A DNA stretch of 64,000 nucleotides from an uncultured Halomonas sp. (GTDB lineage Bacteria; Pseudomonadota; Gammaproteobacteria; Pseudomonadales; Halomonadaceae), in contig NZ_CANLTC010000002.1 of the NCBI RefSeq assembly GCF_947493865.1, forward strand, positions 248,001 to 312,000. Reading direction: 5' to 3'. Made by a program: the position numbers and the translations under genes. Under the pieces are notes generated by a model. The model was not told where the DNA came from, did no database searches, and worked only from the letters and a program-made list of their open reading frames with translations. Below, one piece after another: positions 1 to 8,957 of this stretch (position 1 is the stretch's first letter; each line of letters opens with the position of its first letter).

Positions 1-716
<716 letters not shown>

Positions 717-764
717 TTACTCCAATAATGTCCGTGTCTCGGGATACGTCAGCTAAACGCAACC

Positions 765-796
765 CAAAAAAAGGGGAAGAGCAGCCGCTCTTCCCC
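765..796 (-). terminator. Rho-independent terminator between rplT and pheS
   Basis: A 10-bp perfect stem, GGGGAAGAGC with its complement (773-782 and 787-796), has a 4-nt loop and is followed on the minus strand by seven T. It would end the thrS-infC-rpmI-rplT transcript or act as a partial terminator/attenuator before pheS. In E. coli the same position holds the pheM attenuator, but the short reading frame upstream here (starting MNAVASGSR) contains no run of Phe codons. Confidence 0.9.
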
Positions 797-845
797 TGTA
801 TCGTTCACAACGAGTGCGGCTACCTGAAGCAACCGCGTTCATCGT

Positions 846-1199
846 TCACTTGGCAGCCTTGGCCTTCTCGACAATGGCAGCAAAGGTTGCCTTTTCATGG
901 ACAGCAAGATCGGCCAGTACCTTGCGATCGATCTCGATACCTGATTTCTTGAGGCCAGCGATGAAGCGGCTGTAGGACAGGCCGTTCTGACGTGCGGCAG
1001 CATTGATACGTGCAATCCATAGCGCACGGAACTGACGCTTGCGCTGACGACGGTCGCGATAGGCATACTGCCCTGCCTTGATGACCGCCTGCTTGGCAAC
1101 GCGAAATACGCGAGACCGGGCACCGTAGTAACCCTTGGCCTGCTTCAAGATCTTCTTGTGACGGCGACGTGCAACGACGCCACGCTTGACACGACTCAT
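846..1199 (-). CDS. rplT: 50S ribosomal protein L20
   Basis: L20 is a 117-residue basic protein that binds 23S rRNA early in assembly of the large subunit. The sequence starts [20 protein letters not shown] and is full length for the family. In enterobacteria L20 also represses translation of rpmI-rplT by binding their mRNA; that is family knowledge and the control site is not evident here. It lies 36 bp downstream of rpmI in the same operon and is followed by the terminator at 765-796. Confidence 0.98.
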   Translation of the reverse strand: MSRVKRGVVARRRHKKILKQAKGYYGARSRVFRVAKQAVIKAGQYAYRDRRQRKRQFRALWIARINAAARQNGLSYSRFIAGLKKSGIEIDRKVLADLAVHEKATFAAIVEKAKAAK

Positions 1200-1235
1200 A
1201 GCTTTCTCCTGACGTTAAGAATTCGACCGCGGGCG

Positions 1236-1430
1236 TTACAGATTGGGCAGCATGCGCTGAATCAGTGCCTTGTCGGCATCGTGAATCAGCTTGGTGCCAC
1301 GTAGCTGACGCTTACGCTTGGTAGACTTCTTGGTCAGGATATGGCTACGAAAAGACTGCTTGTGCTTGAAGCCGTTGGCAGTCTTCTTGAAGCGCTTGGC
1401 AGCGCCTCTATTACTCTTGATCTTCGGCAT
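1236..1430 (-). CDS. rpmI: 50S ribosomal protein L35
   Basis: L35 is a small basic protein of the large ribosomal subunit. The 64-residue product starts [20 protein letters not shown], the usual start for the family; an in-frame upstream start would add five unsupported residues (MECSL). It sits between infC and rplT, 89 bp after infC, in the conserved infC-rpmI-rplT order. The gap to infC is where L20 control sites lie in other species, but I cannot delimit one here. Confidence 0.97.
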   Translation of the reverse strand: MPKIKSNRGAAKRFKKTANGFKHKQSFRSHILTKKSTKRKRQLRGTKLIHDADKALIQRMLPNL

Positions 1431-1519
1431 GAGGGAACACTCCACTCGGGTTCTTTAGAAAATCCGTGGCCAATGGCCGAGGTATCACTACCGCGACCAT
1501 TCGTTGACTTGCCAACGGA

Positions 1520-2059
1520 TCACTTCTTCTTGGGGGCAATGATCATGACCATCTGGCGCCCTTCCATCTTCGGAAAGGACTCGACTGTTCCCAGTTCTTC
1601 AAGATCCGACGCAATCCGCTCCATCAGCTTGCGGCCGATATCCTGGTGCGCCATTTCACGACCGCGAAAACGCAGTGTGACCTTGCCCTTGTCGCCACCT
1701 TCGAGGAAACGCGTCAGGTTCTTGAGTTTTACCTGATAGTCACCCTCGTCGGTGCCAGGCCGGAATTTCACTTCCTTGACCTGAATCTGCTTGGTTTTCT
1801 TTTTCTGAGCGCCTTTCTGCTTTTTTTGCTCGAAAAGAAACTTACCGTAATCCATGATCTTGCAGACGATGGGGTCGGCATTGGAAATCTGCACGAGATC
1901 CAAACCAGCCGCTTCGGCCCTTTCCAACGCTTCACTGGTCGGCACGACACCGATTTGCTCACCGTCGCTTTCGATCAGACGAACTTCGTCTTCCAGGATT
2001 CGGTCATTCATTGGGGGGCGCTTGTCTTGGGGACGCCCGCGCTGTGTATTCCGCTTGAT
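1520..2059 (-). CDS. infC: translation initiation factor IF-3 (apparent AUC start)
   Basis: IF-3 binds the 30S subunit, keeps it free of 50S and rejects non-canonical start codons. The product has N- and C-terminal IF-3 domains; [11 protein letters not shown] and [12 protein letters not shown] are typical. The only in-frame ATG upstream, at 2128, lies inside thrS, and the first ATG inside ([10 protein letters not shown]) would cut off the N-terminal tail. The sequence GGAG, 8 nt, ATC (2057-2059) gives 179 residues, close to the 180 of E. coli IF-3, which starts at AUU and represses itself through that codon. An ACG at 2060-2062 is the alternative. A rare start with probable autoregulation is therefore inferred. 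The gene begins 19 bp after thrS. Confidence 0.95.
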   Translation of the reverse strand: MKRNTQRGRPQDKRPPMNDRILEDEVRLIESDGEQIGVVPTSEALERAEAAGLDLVQISNADPIVCKIMDYGKFLFEQKKQKGAQKKKTKQIQVKEVKFRPGTDEGDYQVKLKNLTRFLEGGDKGKVTLRFRGREMAHQDIGRKLMERIASDLEELGTVESFPKMEGRQMVMIIAPKKK

Positions 2060-2071
2060 CGTTAAATCTCC
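2057..2071 (-). promoter_or_regulatory. infC ribosome binding site with non-AUG (AUC) start
   Basis: GGAG at 2068-2071 lies 8 nt before ATC (2057-2059) and 5 nt before ACG (2060-2062). No ATG, GTG or TTG is in frame in this interval. The 8-nt spacing favours ATC. IF-3 itself discriminates against such codons, so this arrangement is the expected autoregulatory switch. Confidence 0.7.
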
Positions 2072-2078
2072 GTTCCGG

Positions 2079-3989
2079 TTAACGTTGTGATCGGCCCCGC
2101 TCGACCTCAAGGCGGGCAATGAACTCATCCACCTGCAAGGCGCCCAGATCCTCGCCGCTACGGGTACGTACAGCTACCGAGTCGGACTCTACTTCCTTGT
2201 CCCCCACTACCAGCAGGTACGGAACCTTCTGCAACGTATGTTCTCGGATTTTAAAGCCGATCTTCTCGTTCCTCAAGTCCGCTTTGACGCGGAACCCGAT
2301 TTTCTGCAATCGCTGCTCGAGTCCAACGGCATAATCACGCTGTGCATCGGTAATGGTCAGCACGACTGCCTGCTGGGGTGCGAGCCATAATGGCAGCGCC
2401 CCTGCATAATGCTCGATCAAAATCCCCAGGAAGCGCTCGAAGGAGCCCAGGATTGCACGATGCAGCATGACGGGGGTCTTGCGCGCCCCATCCTCATCGA
2501 CATATTGTGCCCCAAGGCGTTCAGGCAGATTGAAATCGAGCTGCAGGGTACCACATTGCCAGACGCGGTTGAGGCAATCACGAAGAGAAAATTCGATCTT
2601 GGGGCCATAAAATGCGCCTTCGCCGGGAAGCAGTTCCCATTCGAGACCCGATGCGTCCAGTGCCTGGGCCAGCCCCTTTTCGGCTCGCTCCCAGTTTTCC
2701 GGCTCGCCGACATAGGATTCCGGTCGGGTGGACAGCTTGAGTTCCACATCCTCGAACCCCAGATCGCGATAGACCTGCAGCGTCAAGGCAATGAAATCTT
2801 CGGCTTCCGCCTGAATCTGTGCATCCGTACAGAAGATATGGGCATCATCCTGGGTAAACGCCCGTACCCGCATGAGACCATGCAGCGACCCCGAAGGTTC
2901 GTTGCGATGACAGCTGCCGAATTCCGCCAGGCGCAGGGGCAGATCGCGATAGCTCTTGAGCCCTTGGTTGAAGACCTGCACATGGCCTGGGCAATTCATC
3001 GGCTTCACGGCAAAATCCCGCTTCTCCGATTCCGTGACGAACATCAGCTCGGAGTAGTGCCCCCAATGCCCGGATTTTTTCCATAGCGATAAATCGAGCA
3101 CCTGGGGCGTCTTGATTTCCTGATACCCATGCGCTTGCTGTACACGACGCATGTACTGCTCAAGGGCCTGATAAATGGTCCATCCGTTAGGATGCCAAAA
3201 GACCATGCCTGGCGCTTCTTCCTGAAGGTGAAACAGATCCATGCGCTTGGCCAGCTTGCGATGGTCGCGTTTCTCGGCTTCTTCAAGACGCTTTAAATAC
3301 GCCTTGAGCTGCTTGCTGTCCGGCCAGGCGGTTCCATAGATGCGTGTGAGCATGGGATTTTCCGCGTCGCCACGCCAGTAGGCGCCAGCCAGCTTGGTCA
3401 GCTTGAACGCCTTGAGATGCCGCGTGTTCGGTACATGGGGCCCGCGACACATGTCAATATATTCTTCATGGTGATACAGACGAATGGTCTCGCCTTCAGG
3501 AATGCCTCGCACGATCTCCTGCTTATAGGGCTCGTCCCTATGCAGGAAGGTCAGCATCGCCTTGTCGCGATCGACATATTCCCGCACCACGTCATAGTTG
3601 CTATCGATCAGTTGCTTCATGCGCTGCTCGATGGCAACAAGATCATCCGGGGTTATCGAACGCTCGAAATCGATGTCGTAATAAAAACCGTCTTCGATCA
3701 CCGGTCCAATCGCCATCTTGGCGTCCGGATAGAGCTGCTTGACCGCATGACCAATCAAGTGAGCGCAGGAGTGGCGAATGATCTCGAGACCCTCGGCGTC
3801 TCGCGCCGTCAAGATGGCGACTTCGGCATCGCGGTCGATGATGTCCGCGGCATCCGCGGCGACGCCATCGATCTTGCCACCTAGACAGGCCTTTGCCAGG
3901 CCGGGTCCGATGGATTCGGCAAGCTGCATGATGCTTAGGGGTGTATCGAAGGTTCTTTGGCTGCCATCCGGCAGTGTCACGATAGGCAT
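2079..3989 (-). CDS. thrS: threonyl-tRNA synthetase
   Basis: This cytoplasmic class II synthetase charges tRNA-Thr. The 636-residue product (E. coli 642) has an N-terminal TGS domain ([19 protein letters not shown]), an editing domain with [10 protein letters not shown] and CRGPHVPNT, and a catalytic core with the zinc ligand Cys in [13 protein letters not shown] and His in MLHRAILGS. The C-terminal anticodon-binding domain ends near RGRSQR. The start is set at MPIVTL by homology; a longer in-frame start at 4073 would add 28 residues unlike the family. It heads the thrS-infC-rpmI-rplT operon. Confidence 0.97.
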   Translation of the reverse strand: MPIVTLPDGSQRTFDTPLSIMQLAESIGPGLAKACLGGKIDGVAADAADIIDRDAEVAILTARDAEGLEIIRHSCAHLIGHAVKQLYPDAKMAIGPVIEDGFYYDIDFERSITPDDLVAIEQRMKQLIDSNYDVVREYVDRDKAMLTFLHRDEPYKQEIVRGIPEGETIRLYHHEEYIDMCRGPHVPNTRHLKAFKLTKLAGAYWRGDAENPMLTRIYGTAWPDSKQLKAYLKRLEEAEKRDHRKLAKRMDLFHLQEEAPGMVFWHPNGWTIYQALEQYMRRVQQAHGYQEIKTPQVLDLSLWKKSGHWGHYSELMFVTESEKRDFAVKPMNCPGHVQVFNQGLKSYRDLPLRLAEFGSCHRNEPSGSLHGLMRVRAFTQDDAHIFCTDAQIQAEAEDFIALTLQVYRDLGFEDVELKLSTRPESYVGEPENWERAEKGLAQALDASGLEWELLPGEGAFYGPKIEFSLRDCLNRVWQCGTLQLDFNLPERLGAQYVDEDGARKTPVMLHRAILGSFERFLGILIEHYAGALPLWLAPQQAVVLTITDAQRDYAVGLEQRLQKIGFRVKADLRNEKIGFKIREHTLQKVPYLLVVGDKEVESDSVAVRTRSGEDLGALQVDEFIARLEVERGRSQR

Positions 3990-4153
3990 GAAAAAAACAT
4001 CCTTGAGCGTAGTGGTGATCCATACCAGGGACCACGTATCGCAGGAGAGTGATGAAACATCGCTAGCAGGCAATGAAATACGAAGGGCGAAACATTATCA
4101 GCAGGTGGCAATCTCAGTCCATACCCGATCACCCCAGGCAGCCGATCAATATG

Positions 4154-4182
4154 AAAAAGGGGCGCTCGCAGGCGCCCCTTTC
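4154..4182 (-). terminator. Rho-independent terminator after the OmpA-type lipoprotein gene
   Basis: A 10-bp stem (4156-4165 with 4172-4181, core GGGGCGC) has a 6-nt loop and a T-run on the minus strand. It lies 39 bp beyond the stop of the minus-strand ompA-like gene and upstream of thrS, so the two genes are separately transcribed. Confidence 0.88.
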
Positions 4183-4220
4183 ATTCGTCATCCGTAGATC
4201 AGATAACGTCTATCTGAAAC

Positions 4221-5117
4221 TTACTGCTGCCACTCGCCCAGTTCGACGCGACGGTTCTCGGCGCGACCTGCGGCAGTCTCGTTGCTGGCAACGGGATTCT
4301 GCTCGCCGAAGCCAGTGGCCTGCATGCGGCTTTCGGAAATGCCACGAGACGCCAGATAGGACTTCACGGAATCCGCACGGCGCTGTGACAGGTCCTGGTT
4401 ATAGGCATTATCACCGATGGAATCGGTGTAGCCTGCCACCCGCACACGAACGTTTTCGTTGCCGCGCAGCTTATCGGCTACGCCATCCAGGATCTGTTCG
4501 GCGCCAGAGGTCAGTTTGGCGGAGTCGAATTCGAAGTTGACGTCACGCAGGATCACGTCGGCTTCACAGCCAAGGGCATTGACCTGAGCACCCGCCGGGG
4601 TGTTCGGGCACTGATCCATGTAGTCCGGCACGCCGTCATTGTCGGAGTCCAGCGGGCAACCGGAAGCGTCGACTTCGACACCGGCCGGTGTTCCCGGGCA
4701 CTCGTCCTGGTAATCAGGAACGCCATCGCCATCGGTATCGAGCGGACAGCCGTTGGCATCCACCGCTACACCCGCAGGCGTATTGGGGCACTGATCGCGA
4801 TCGTCAGGAACGCCGTCACCATCGCTATCGCCAGTGGCGCTCGAATAATCGGCACACAGCAAGGCACCGGCAGTTGCACCTGCAACACCGCCAATAGCCA
4901 GGCCATCGTCTTCATCGGATTCGCCACTGGTGGCGTAGCCGATGCCACCACCAATCAAACCGCCCGCCAAGCCGCAGACGAATGGGCTCTGGTACCACGC
5001 TTTTTGATCACTACTGCTCATCGAGGACTGTGAGGACTGCCCGCCAGAGTTGGCACAACCCGACAGACCAACGACCAAAGCAGAACCTAACAGCAAGCCA
5101 GTTGTAGATTTCTTCAT
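4221..5117 (-). CDS. OmpA-family lipoprotein with Gly-zipper and thrombospondin type 3 repeats
   Basis: This 298-residue envelope protein probably links the outer membrane to peptidoglycan. It has a lipoprotein signal (MKKSTTGLLLGSALVVGLSG then Cys), a Gly-rich Gly-zipper-like stretch (GLAGGLIGGGIGYATSG and GGVAGATAGALLC), three calcium-binding TSP3-type repeats (forms of DGVPDxxDxCPxTPAGV), and a C-terminal OmpA domain. The OmpA domain has FEFDSAKL, GYTDSIGDNAYNQDLSQRRA and the peptidoglycan-binding NRRVEL end. The start follows AAGGAG by 6-7 nt; an upstream in-frame start five codons earlier is less likely. It is monocistronic, with its own terminator. It resembles OprF/Pal-type proteins but lacks an N-terminal beta-barrel, so I leave it unnamed. 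Confidence 0.9.
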   Translation of the reverse strand: MKKSTTGLLLGSALVVGLSGCANSGGQSSQSSMSSSDQKAWYQSPFVCGLAGGLIGGGIGYATSGESDEDDGLAIGGVAGATAGALLCADYSSATGDSDGDGVPDDRDQCPNTPAGVAVDANGCPLDTDGDGVPDYQDECPGTPAGVEVDASGCPLDSDNDGVPDYMDQCPNTPAGAQVNALGCEADVILRDVNFEFDSAKLTSGAEQILDGVADKLRGNENVRVRVAGYTDSIGDNAYNQDLSQRRADSVKSYLASRGISESRMQATGFGEQNPVASNETAAGRAENRRVELGEWQQ

Positions 5118-5132
5118 GTAACACTCCTTCAT

Positions 5133-5495
5133 TCACATAACGCTAGGCGTAACGACACGTTACTCAGTGGGTCTATCCTGGAGCCCCAATAGGAGGCAGA
5201 GTGGCTACCACTCAAACTTTCCCACGGAAAAAGAAAGCACATTTATGTCTTTCGAGCCAGTGCTTTCCCAATATTTTCGCAATGTTTATCTAGGATACGC
5301 ATTCTATTTTATCGCGAGCATCAAACCGACTTGTATACATTGTACCGCTCAAGTCACATCTTGCATTAGCAATTTACAAGGCTGCAGAATTCTAAGCAAT
5401 TATGCAAGATCAGGATCAATAAACCCACTGTTAATAGTGTAGTTTCTTGGTATTTCCGAGTAAAACGTCGCCATTTCGCGACCTTTATCCCGTAT
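5133..5495. other. gene-free, AT-rich intergenic region
   Basis: About 360 bp separate the OmpA-type gene from the DUF2489 gene, both on the minus strand. The stretch is clearly richer in A/T than its neighbours, so it probably holds the promoter of the lipoprotein gene and the 3' end of the DUF2489 transcript. A short plus-strand frame crosses it (5167-5442) but has no recognisable protein. No clear terminator or RNA gene was seen. Confidence 0.6.
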
Positions 5496-5963
5496 CTAAC
5501 GTTCGTTCGACTTCCACTCTCGCTTGAAATCGAGCACAGCGGATGCCGCTTCATGAATATCATCATGCAGCGCCTGTTCTACTGCAATACGCTCACGATC
5601 CTCCTTGAAGCGTTCTCGTGGGGTCAACGCGCGACGGGCGGAATGCGTATGCAAGTGCGCGGTGCGTTGATATACCTCACCAAAGGTGCTGAACGCTCTT
5701 CGTTCCAGCAGGGCGGGATCAATGATCTCCAGCAAGACCTTGCAACGAAGACTGCCTTCGATCAGATCGACCTGATCGGCAAGCATCGCCTGAGCGATCA
5801 TCTCAAGACTTTCCAGACAGTTGTCGTTGGCTCGGCGAATTTCATCTTCTCGAACTACTTGGCGCCGCTTGACTTCCCGTAAAAGCTTCAGTGCGTAACC
5901 GCTCAATGCGGCGATCACGATCACTGCGATGCCCAACAGCCCCCAGGCCATGACTTCGCTCAT
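5496..5963 (-). CDS. DUF2489 family membrane-anchored protein
   Basis: The product (155 residues) has one N-terminal transmembrane helix (AWGLLGIAVIVIAALSGYAL) followed by a charged, helical cytoplasmic domain (LKLLREVKRRQVVREDEIRR, then LESLEMIAQAMLADQVDLIE and LLEIIDP). This layout and the conserved core match DUF2489, a gammaproteobacterial family of unknown function. No catalytic motif is visible. It stands alone, with a MITE element 86 bp upstream of its start. The family assignment is from memory of its pattern and is fairly confident; the role is unknown. Confidence 0.8.
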   Translation of the reverse strand: MSEVMAWGLLGIAVIVIAALSGYALKLLREVKRRQVVREDEIRRANDNCLESLEMIAQAMLADQVDLIEGSLRCKVLLEIIDPALLERRAFSTFGEVYQRTAHLHTHSARRALTPRERFKEDRERIAVEQALHDDIHEAASAVLDFKREWKSNER

Positions 5964-6051
5964 GCCAACTCCAGCAACAGGTTTCGATGGCCAGTATACG
6001 GGGCCGCGACGATCACCCCAACCGCTTCATCATCGATACCGAGTTGAACTA

Positions 6052-6316
6052 GGGCCTGTTGACGCTTCATCGCGAACCGCGTTGCTGCATCAAAAAGTGT
6101 CAGTCAAGGCGCGAAGCGCAGTGAAGGGTTATTCCCTTTTCAAGTTTCGCAACGCAGAATGGCGCTTTTTGCTGCGCAACCCGAAGGGCTGGGCCAGTTT
6201 TTATCCGCTGCGGCGTTAGTCGTCGTTCATTTGGAATAACCAAATTTCTCTCCTCCTGCCTTGCCCCGAATAAAAACTGGCGCCAACGCGGCCGTGAATG
6301 AAACGTCAACAGGCCC
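6052..6316. mobile_element. 265-bp MITE-like element, copy 1, flanked by TA
   Basis: The element begins GGGCCTGTTGACGCTTCAT and ends ATGAAACGTCAACAGGCCC, near-perfect terminal inverted repeats of about 19 bp. It is bordered on both sides by TA (6050-6051 and 6317-6318) and sits in the context C-TA-element-TA-G, so the empty site would read CTAG. A second copy of identical length lies at 31761-32025, differing at about six positions. A further internal inverted repeat pairs CCAGTTTTTAT with its complement. It carries no transposase; a 69-codon basic frame on the minus strand (6100-6309) is shared with the other copy but is probably incidental. TA duplication at CTAG is the habit of IS630/Tc1-mariner transposases, which presumably moved it. 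Confidence 0.88.
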
Positions 6317-6368
6317 TAGTGTGTAGTAGAATCGCGTTGCTTCTTTCATGCCAGTCTCGAGGTAAGCC

Positions 6369-7829
6369 ATGTCCGCATCGACACAGACACCTGACGCATC
6401 AGATACACATCCTACGATGGCTGCCCGTATCGGCCTCTGGTTGGGTCCACTCTGGATTCTGATAGCCCTGATTTTCCCGGCACCCTCAGGTATGCCGGAT
6501 GCAGCCTGGGCCTGTGCCGGGCTCGCACTGTTGATGGCCACCTGGTGGGCCACGGAGGCCATTCCCATACCCGCCACCGCCCTGCTGCCATTGGTGCTGG
6601 TGCCTGCACTTGGCATCGGTGACCTCGATGCAGCGACACCAAGCTATGCCAACCCCATCATATTCCTGTTTTTGGGCGGCTTTCTGCTTGGCATCGGCAT
6701 GCAGCGCTGGAATCTGCACCGGCGGATCGCCTTGAAGGTTCTTCAAGTCGTCGGATCCGAGCCGCGGCGCCAGATCGGCGGGTTCATGATCGCTACCGGC
6801 TTTCTCAGCATGTGGGTCTCCAATACCGCCACTGCCATCATGATGCTGCCGATCGGCATGTCCGTGGTGAGTCTGCTCGAAGATAGCGACCCGAAAGAGC
6901 TCAACCGCTATGCGACAGCGCTGCTCCTGGCGATCGCCTATTCCGCCAGCATAGGCGGCATCGCGACGCTGATCGGCACGCCGCCCAATGCCCTCCTGGC
7001 AGGTTATCTAGCGGATGACCAGGGCATCGATATCGGTTTCGCACAGTGGATGGTAATCGGCGTACCGGTGAGTCTCGTGATGATGGCGGCTGCCTGGTGG
7101 TGGCTGACCCGAGGGGGTTTCTCTCTGGGCAACAACGAGGACAGTGCCGACATGATACGTAGCGAACTAGATAAGCTGGGACACATGTCTTCCGCTGAAC
7201 TGCGAGTCGGCATCGTATTCCTGCTTGCCGCCCTCTCCTGGATCTTCCGGCCCGTGCTCAACGACATCGGCATTGCCTGGCTATCGGATACCAACATCGC
7301 GATCGCTGCAGGGCTTTTGATGTTCCTGTTGCCCAGCGGCAGCAGCCCGGGTGTGCGGTTGCTCAACTGGGACGAAGCCAAGGAATTGCCTTGGGGCGTG
7401 CTGCTGCTGTTTGGGGGCGGCCTGGCATTGGCGAGTGTCGTCAAGAGCTCGGGATTGGCGGAATGGATTGCCAATCAACTGTCGCTGTTCGAAGCGCTAC
7501 CCCTGATTGCGCTGATCGGAATGATCGTCCTGATCATCATATTCCTGACCGAACTGACATCGAATACGGCTACCGCCGCGGCCTTCCTGCCATTATTGGG
7601 TGCATTGGCCATATCCATCGGTGTATCTCCGATACTGATCACGGTACCGGCGGCCATCGCTGCAAGCTGTGCCTTCATGATGCCGGTGGCAACACCCCCC
7701 AATGCGATCGTCTTCGCAACGGGCCACATGAAGATTCACTCCATGATTCGAGCCGGTTTCGTACTCAACCTCATCGGCAGCGTGGTGGTCACCGGGCTTG
7801 CCTATCTATTGGTCAGTACCTTCTGGTAA
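6369..7829 (+). CDS. SLC13/DASS family sodium-coupled di/tricarboxylate transporter
   Basis: This inner-membrane symporter of 486 residues probably imports C4-dicarboxylates or related anions with Na+. It shows the two paired family motifs, WVSNTATAIMMLPIG and LTELTSNTATAAAFLPL, each carrying the SNT substrate/sodium-binding signature, within two inverted repeats of hydrophobic helices. GTPPNALLAGY and VATPPNAIVFATGHM are the matching TPPN motifs. The start is preceded by GAGG 6 nt upstream. The MITE copy ends only 52 bp before the start codon, so its promoter lies in or just after that element. It is followed by a terminator. The substrate cannot be told from sequence. Confidence 0.92.
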   Translation: MSASTQTPDASDTHPTMAARIGLWLGPLWILIALIFPAPSGMPDAAWACAGLALLMATWWATEAIPIPATALLPLVLVPALGIGDLDAATPSYANPIIFLFLGGFLLGIGMQRWNLHRRIALKVLQVVGSEPRRQIGGFMIATGFLSMWVSNTATAIMMLPIGMSVVSLLEDSDPKELNRYATALLLAIAYSASIGGIATLIGTPPNALLAGYLADDQGIDIGFAQWMVIGVPVSLVMMAAAWWWLTRGGFSLGNNEDSADMIRSELDKLGHMSSAELRVGIVFLLAALSWIFRPVLNDIGIAWLSDTNIAIAAGLLMFLLPSGSSPGVRLLNWDEAKELPWGVLLLFGGGLALASVVKSSGLAEWIANQLSLFEALPLIALIGMIVLIIIFLTELTSNTATAAAFLPLLGALAISIGVSPILITVPAAIAASCAFMMPVATPPNAIVFATGHMKIHSMIRAGFVLNLIGSVVVTGLAYLLVSTFW

Positions 7830-7859
7830 CCAGTGCCGCTGCGTTTCATGGCGCGACCT

Positions 7860-8942
7860 TCATTGTTGGCGCTTTGAAATCAACATAACTACGCCGCCGA
7901 GATTCGAAATCCCGGCGGCGTTTTCATCTATCGGCAGTGAATGGGGCCTGGGCAGACGCCTTGCACGCCAGAAGGCAACAGTCATGACAAGCGCCAGCAG
8001 CACTGCTCCCGCGGTATGGGCCAGGGCCAGATCAAGCGGTAGCCACAGCAACACGTTGGCAACACCCAAACCGAGTTGCAGCGCATAGATTCCCAGCAAT
8101 AGCGTGAGATAGAGACGCAGAACGCGCTGATGCCAATAGCGCAATGCCAATGACAGCAAGACAAGCCCGAGAGCGACGGCTCCCAAGCGATGAGCCACTT
8201 GAATCGCGGTGCGCGCCTCCGCATGCAATTGTCCGTAAAGATAGTTGGGGCCAATGGTCTGAGCCAGATTGAAGCCCTCCTGCCAATCCATCGCCGGCCA
8301 CCACTGCCCATTGCAGGTCGGGATTCCCTGACAGGCAATACCCGCATAATTGCTCGATGTCCAACCGCCCAACGCTATCTGCAAAACCAGCAACCCAATG
8401 GCGATCAGCCACAATGCACCTGGTCGCGATGGCCTGTATCCGCCATCGACACGAGCATCGATTCTTTGCAAGTTCAGATACAACCACAGGAATAGCAGCG
8501 TGACACCCAAGCCACCCAATAGATGCAGGACCACCACCTGTGGCCAAAGCTTCAGCGTGACGGTGAAGGCCCCAAACGCGCCTTGCAGCATGATGGCAAG
8601 CAGCAAACCAGCGCTGGTGCGCCAGGGATAGCCGGGCGCTCTTCTCGCGCGCCAGGCAAGAAACGTCAAGCCAAGCACCAGCAACCCAAGCATGCCTGCC
8701 ATATAGCGATGAATCATTTCCGCCCAGGCCTTGCCCGCGTCCAGGGGCACATGAGGCGAATGCGCCAGCGCCGTTGCGTCGTCAGGCACCACCAGCTTGC
8801 CATAGCACCCTGGCCAGTCAGGGCAACCAAGTCCAGCATCGACCAGGCGCGTCCAGGCCCCGAGAAGCATCACGACAAGGGCCAGCAGCACACCGAAAAG
8901 GCTTAAACAACGTGCCAGGCGAACGTCTTTTGTTGTTTTCAT
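7860..8942 (-). CDS. ctaA: heme A synthase (COX15/CtaA family)
   Basis: CtaA oxidises heme O to heme A in the inner membrane for the aa3-type oxidase. The 360-residue product has about eight transmembrane helices and the family's heme-ligand histidines (HRYMAGMLGLLVLGL, HLLGGLGV, HRLGAVALG and HTAGAVLLA). It also has the two Cys pairs in CPDWPGC and CQGIPTC. It is the last gene of the cox operon, 15 bp after the SCO-like gene. The last 20 or so residues (AAGISNLGGVVMLISKRQQ) run through the convergent transporter's terminator and look like a tail extension. No ctaB/cyoE follows, unlike Pseudomonas. Confidence 0.95.
   Translation of the reverse strand: MKTTKDVRLARCLSLFGVLLALVVMLLGAWTRLVDAGLGCPDWPGCYGKLVVPDDATALAHSPHVPLDAGKAWAEMIHRYMAGMLGLLVLGLTFLAWRARRAPGYPWRTSAGLLLAIMLQGAFGAFTVTLKLWPQVVVLHLLGGLGVTLLFLWLYLNLQRIDARVDGGYRPSRPGALWLIAIGLLVLQIALGGWTSSNYAGIACQGIPTCNGQWWPAMDWQEGFNLAQTIGPNYLYGQLHAEARTAIQVAHRLGAVALGLVLLSLALRYWHQRVLRLYLTLLLGIYALQLGLGVANVLLWLPLDLALAHTAGAVLLALVMTVAFWRARRLPRPHSLPIDENAAGISNLGGVVMLISKRQQ
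7892..7924 (+). terminator. Rho-independent terminator of the SLC13 gene, inside the 3' end of ctaA
   Basis: A stem of CGCCGCCG with CGGCGGCG encloses a GATTCGAAATC loop/stem and is followed on the plus strand by TTTT. It terminates plus-strand transcription from the transporter. On the minus strand it lies within the last codons of ctaA, so it is coding for one gene and a terminator for the other. Confidence 0.85.
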
Positions 8943-8957
8943 GGGCCGCCCTCTTCA

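Noticed and set aside
5167-5442. 91-codon plus-strand ORF in the AT-rich spacer
   Set aside because: No homology or strong ribosome binding site, and the base composition is that of an intergenic region.
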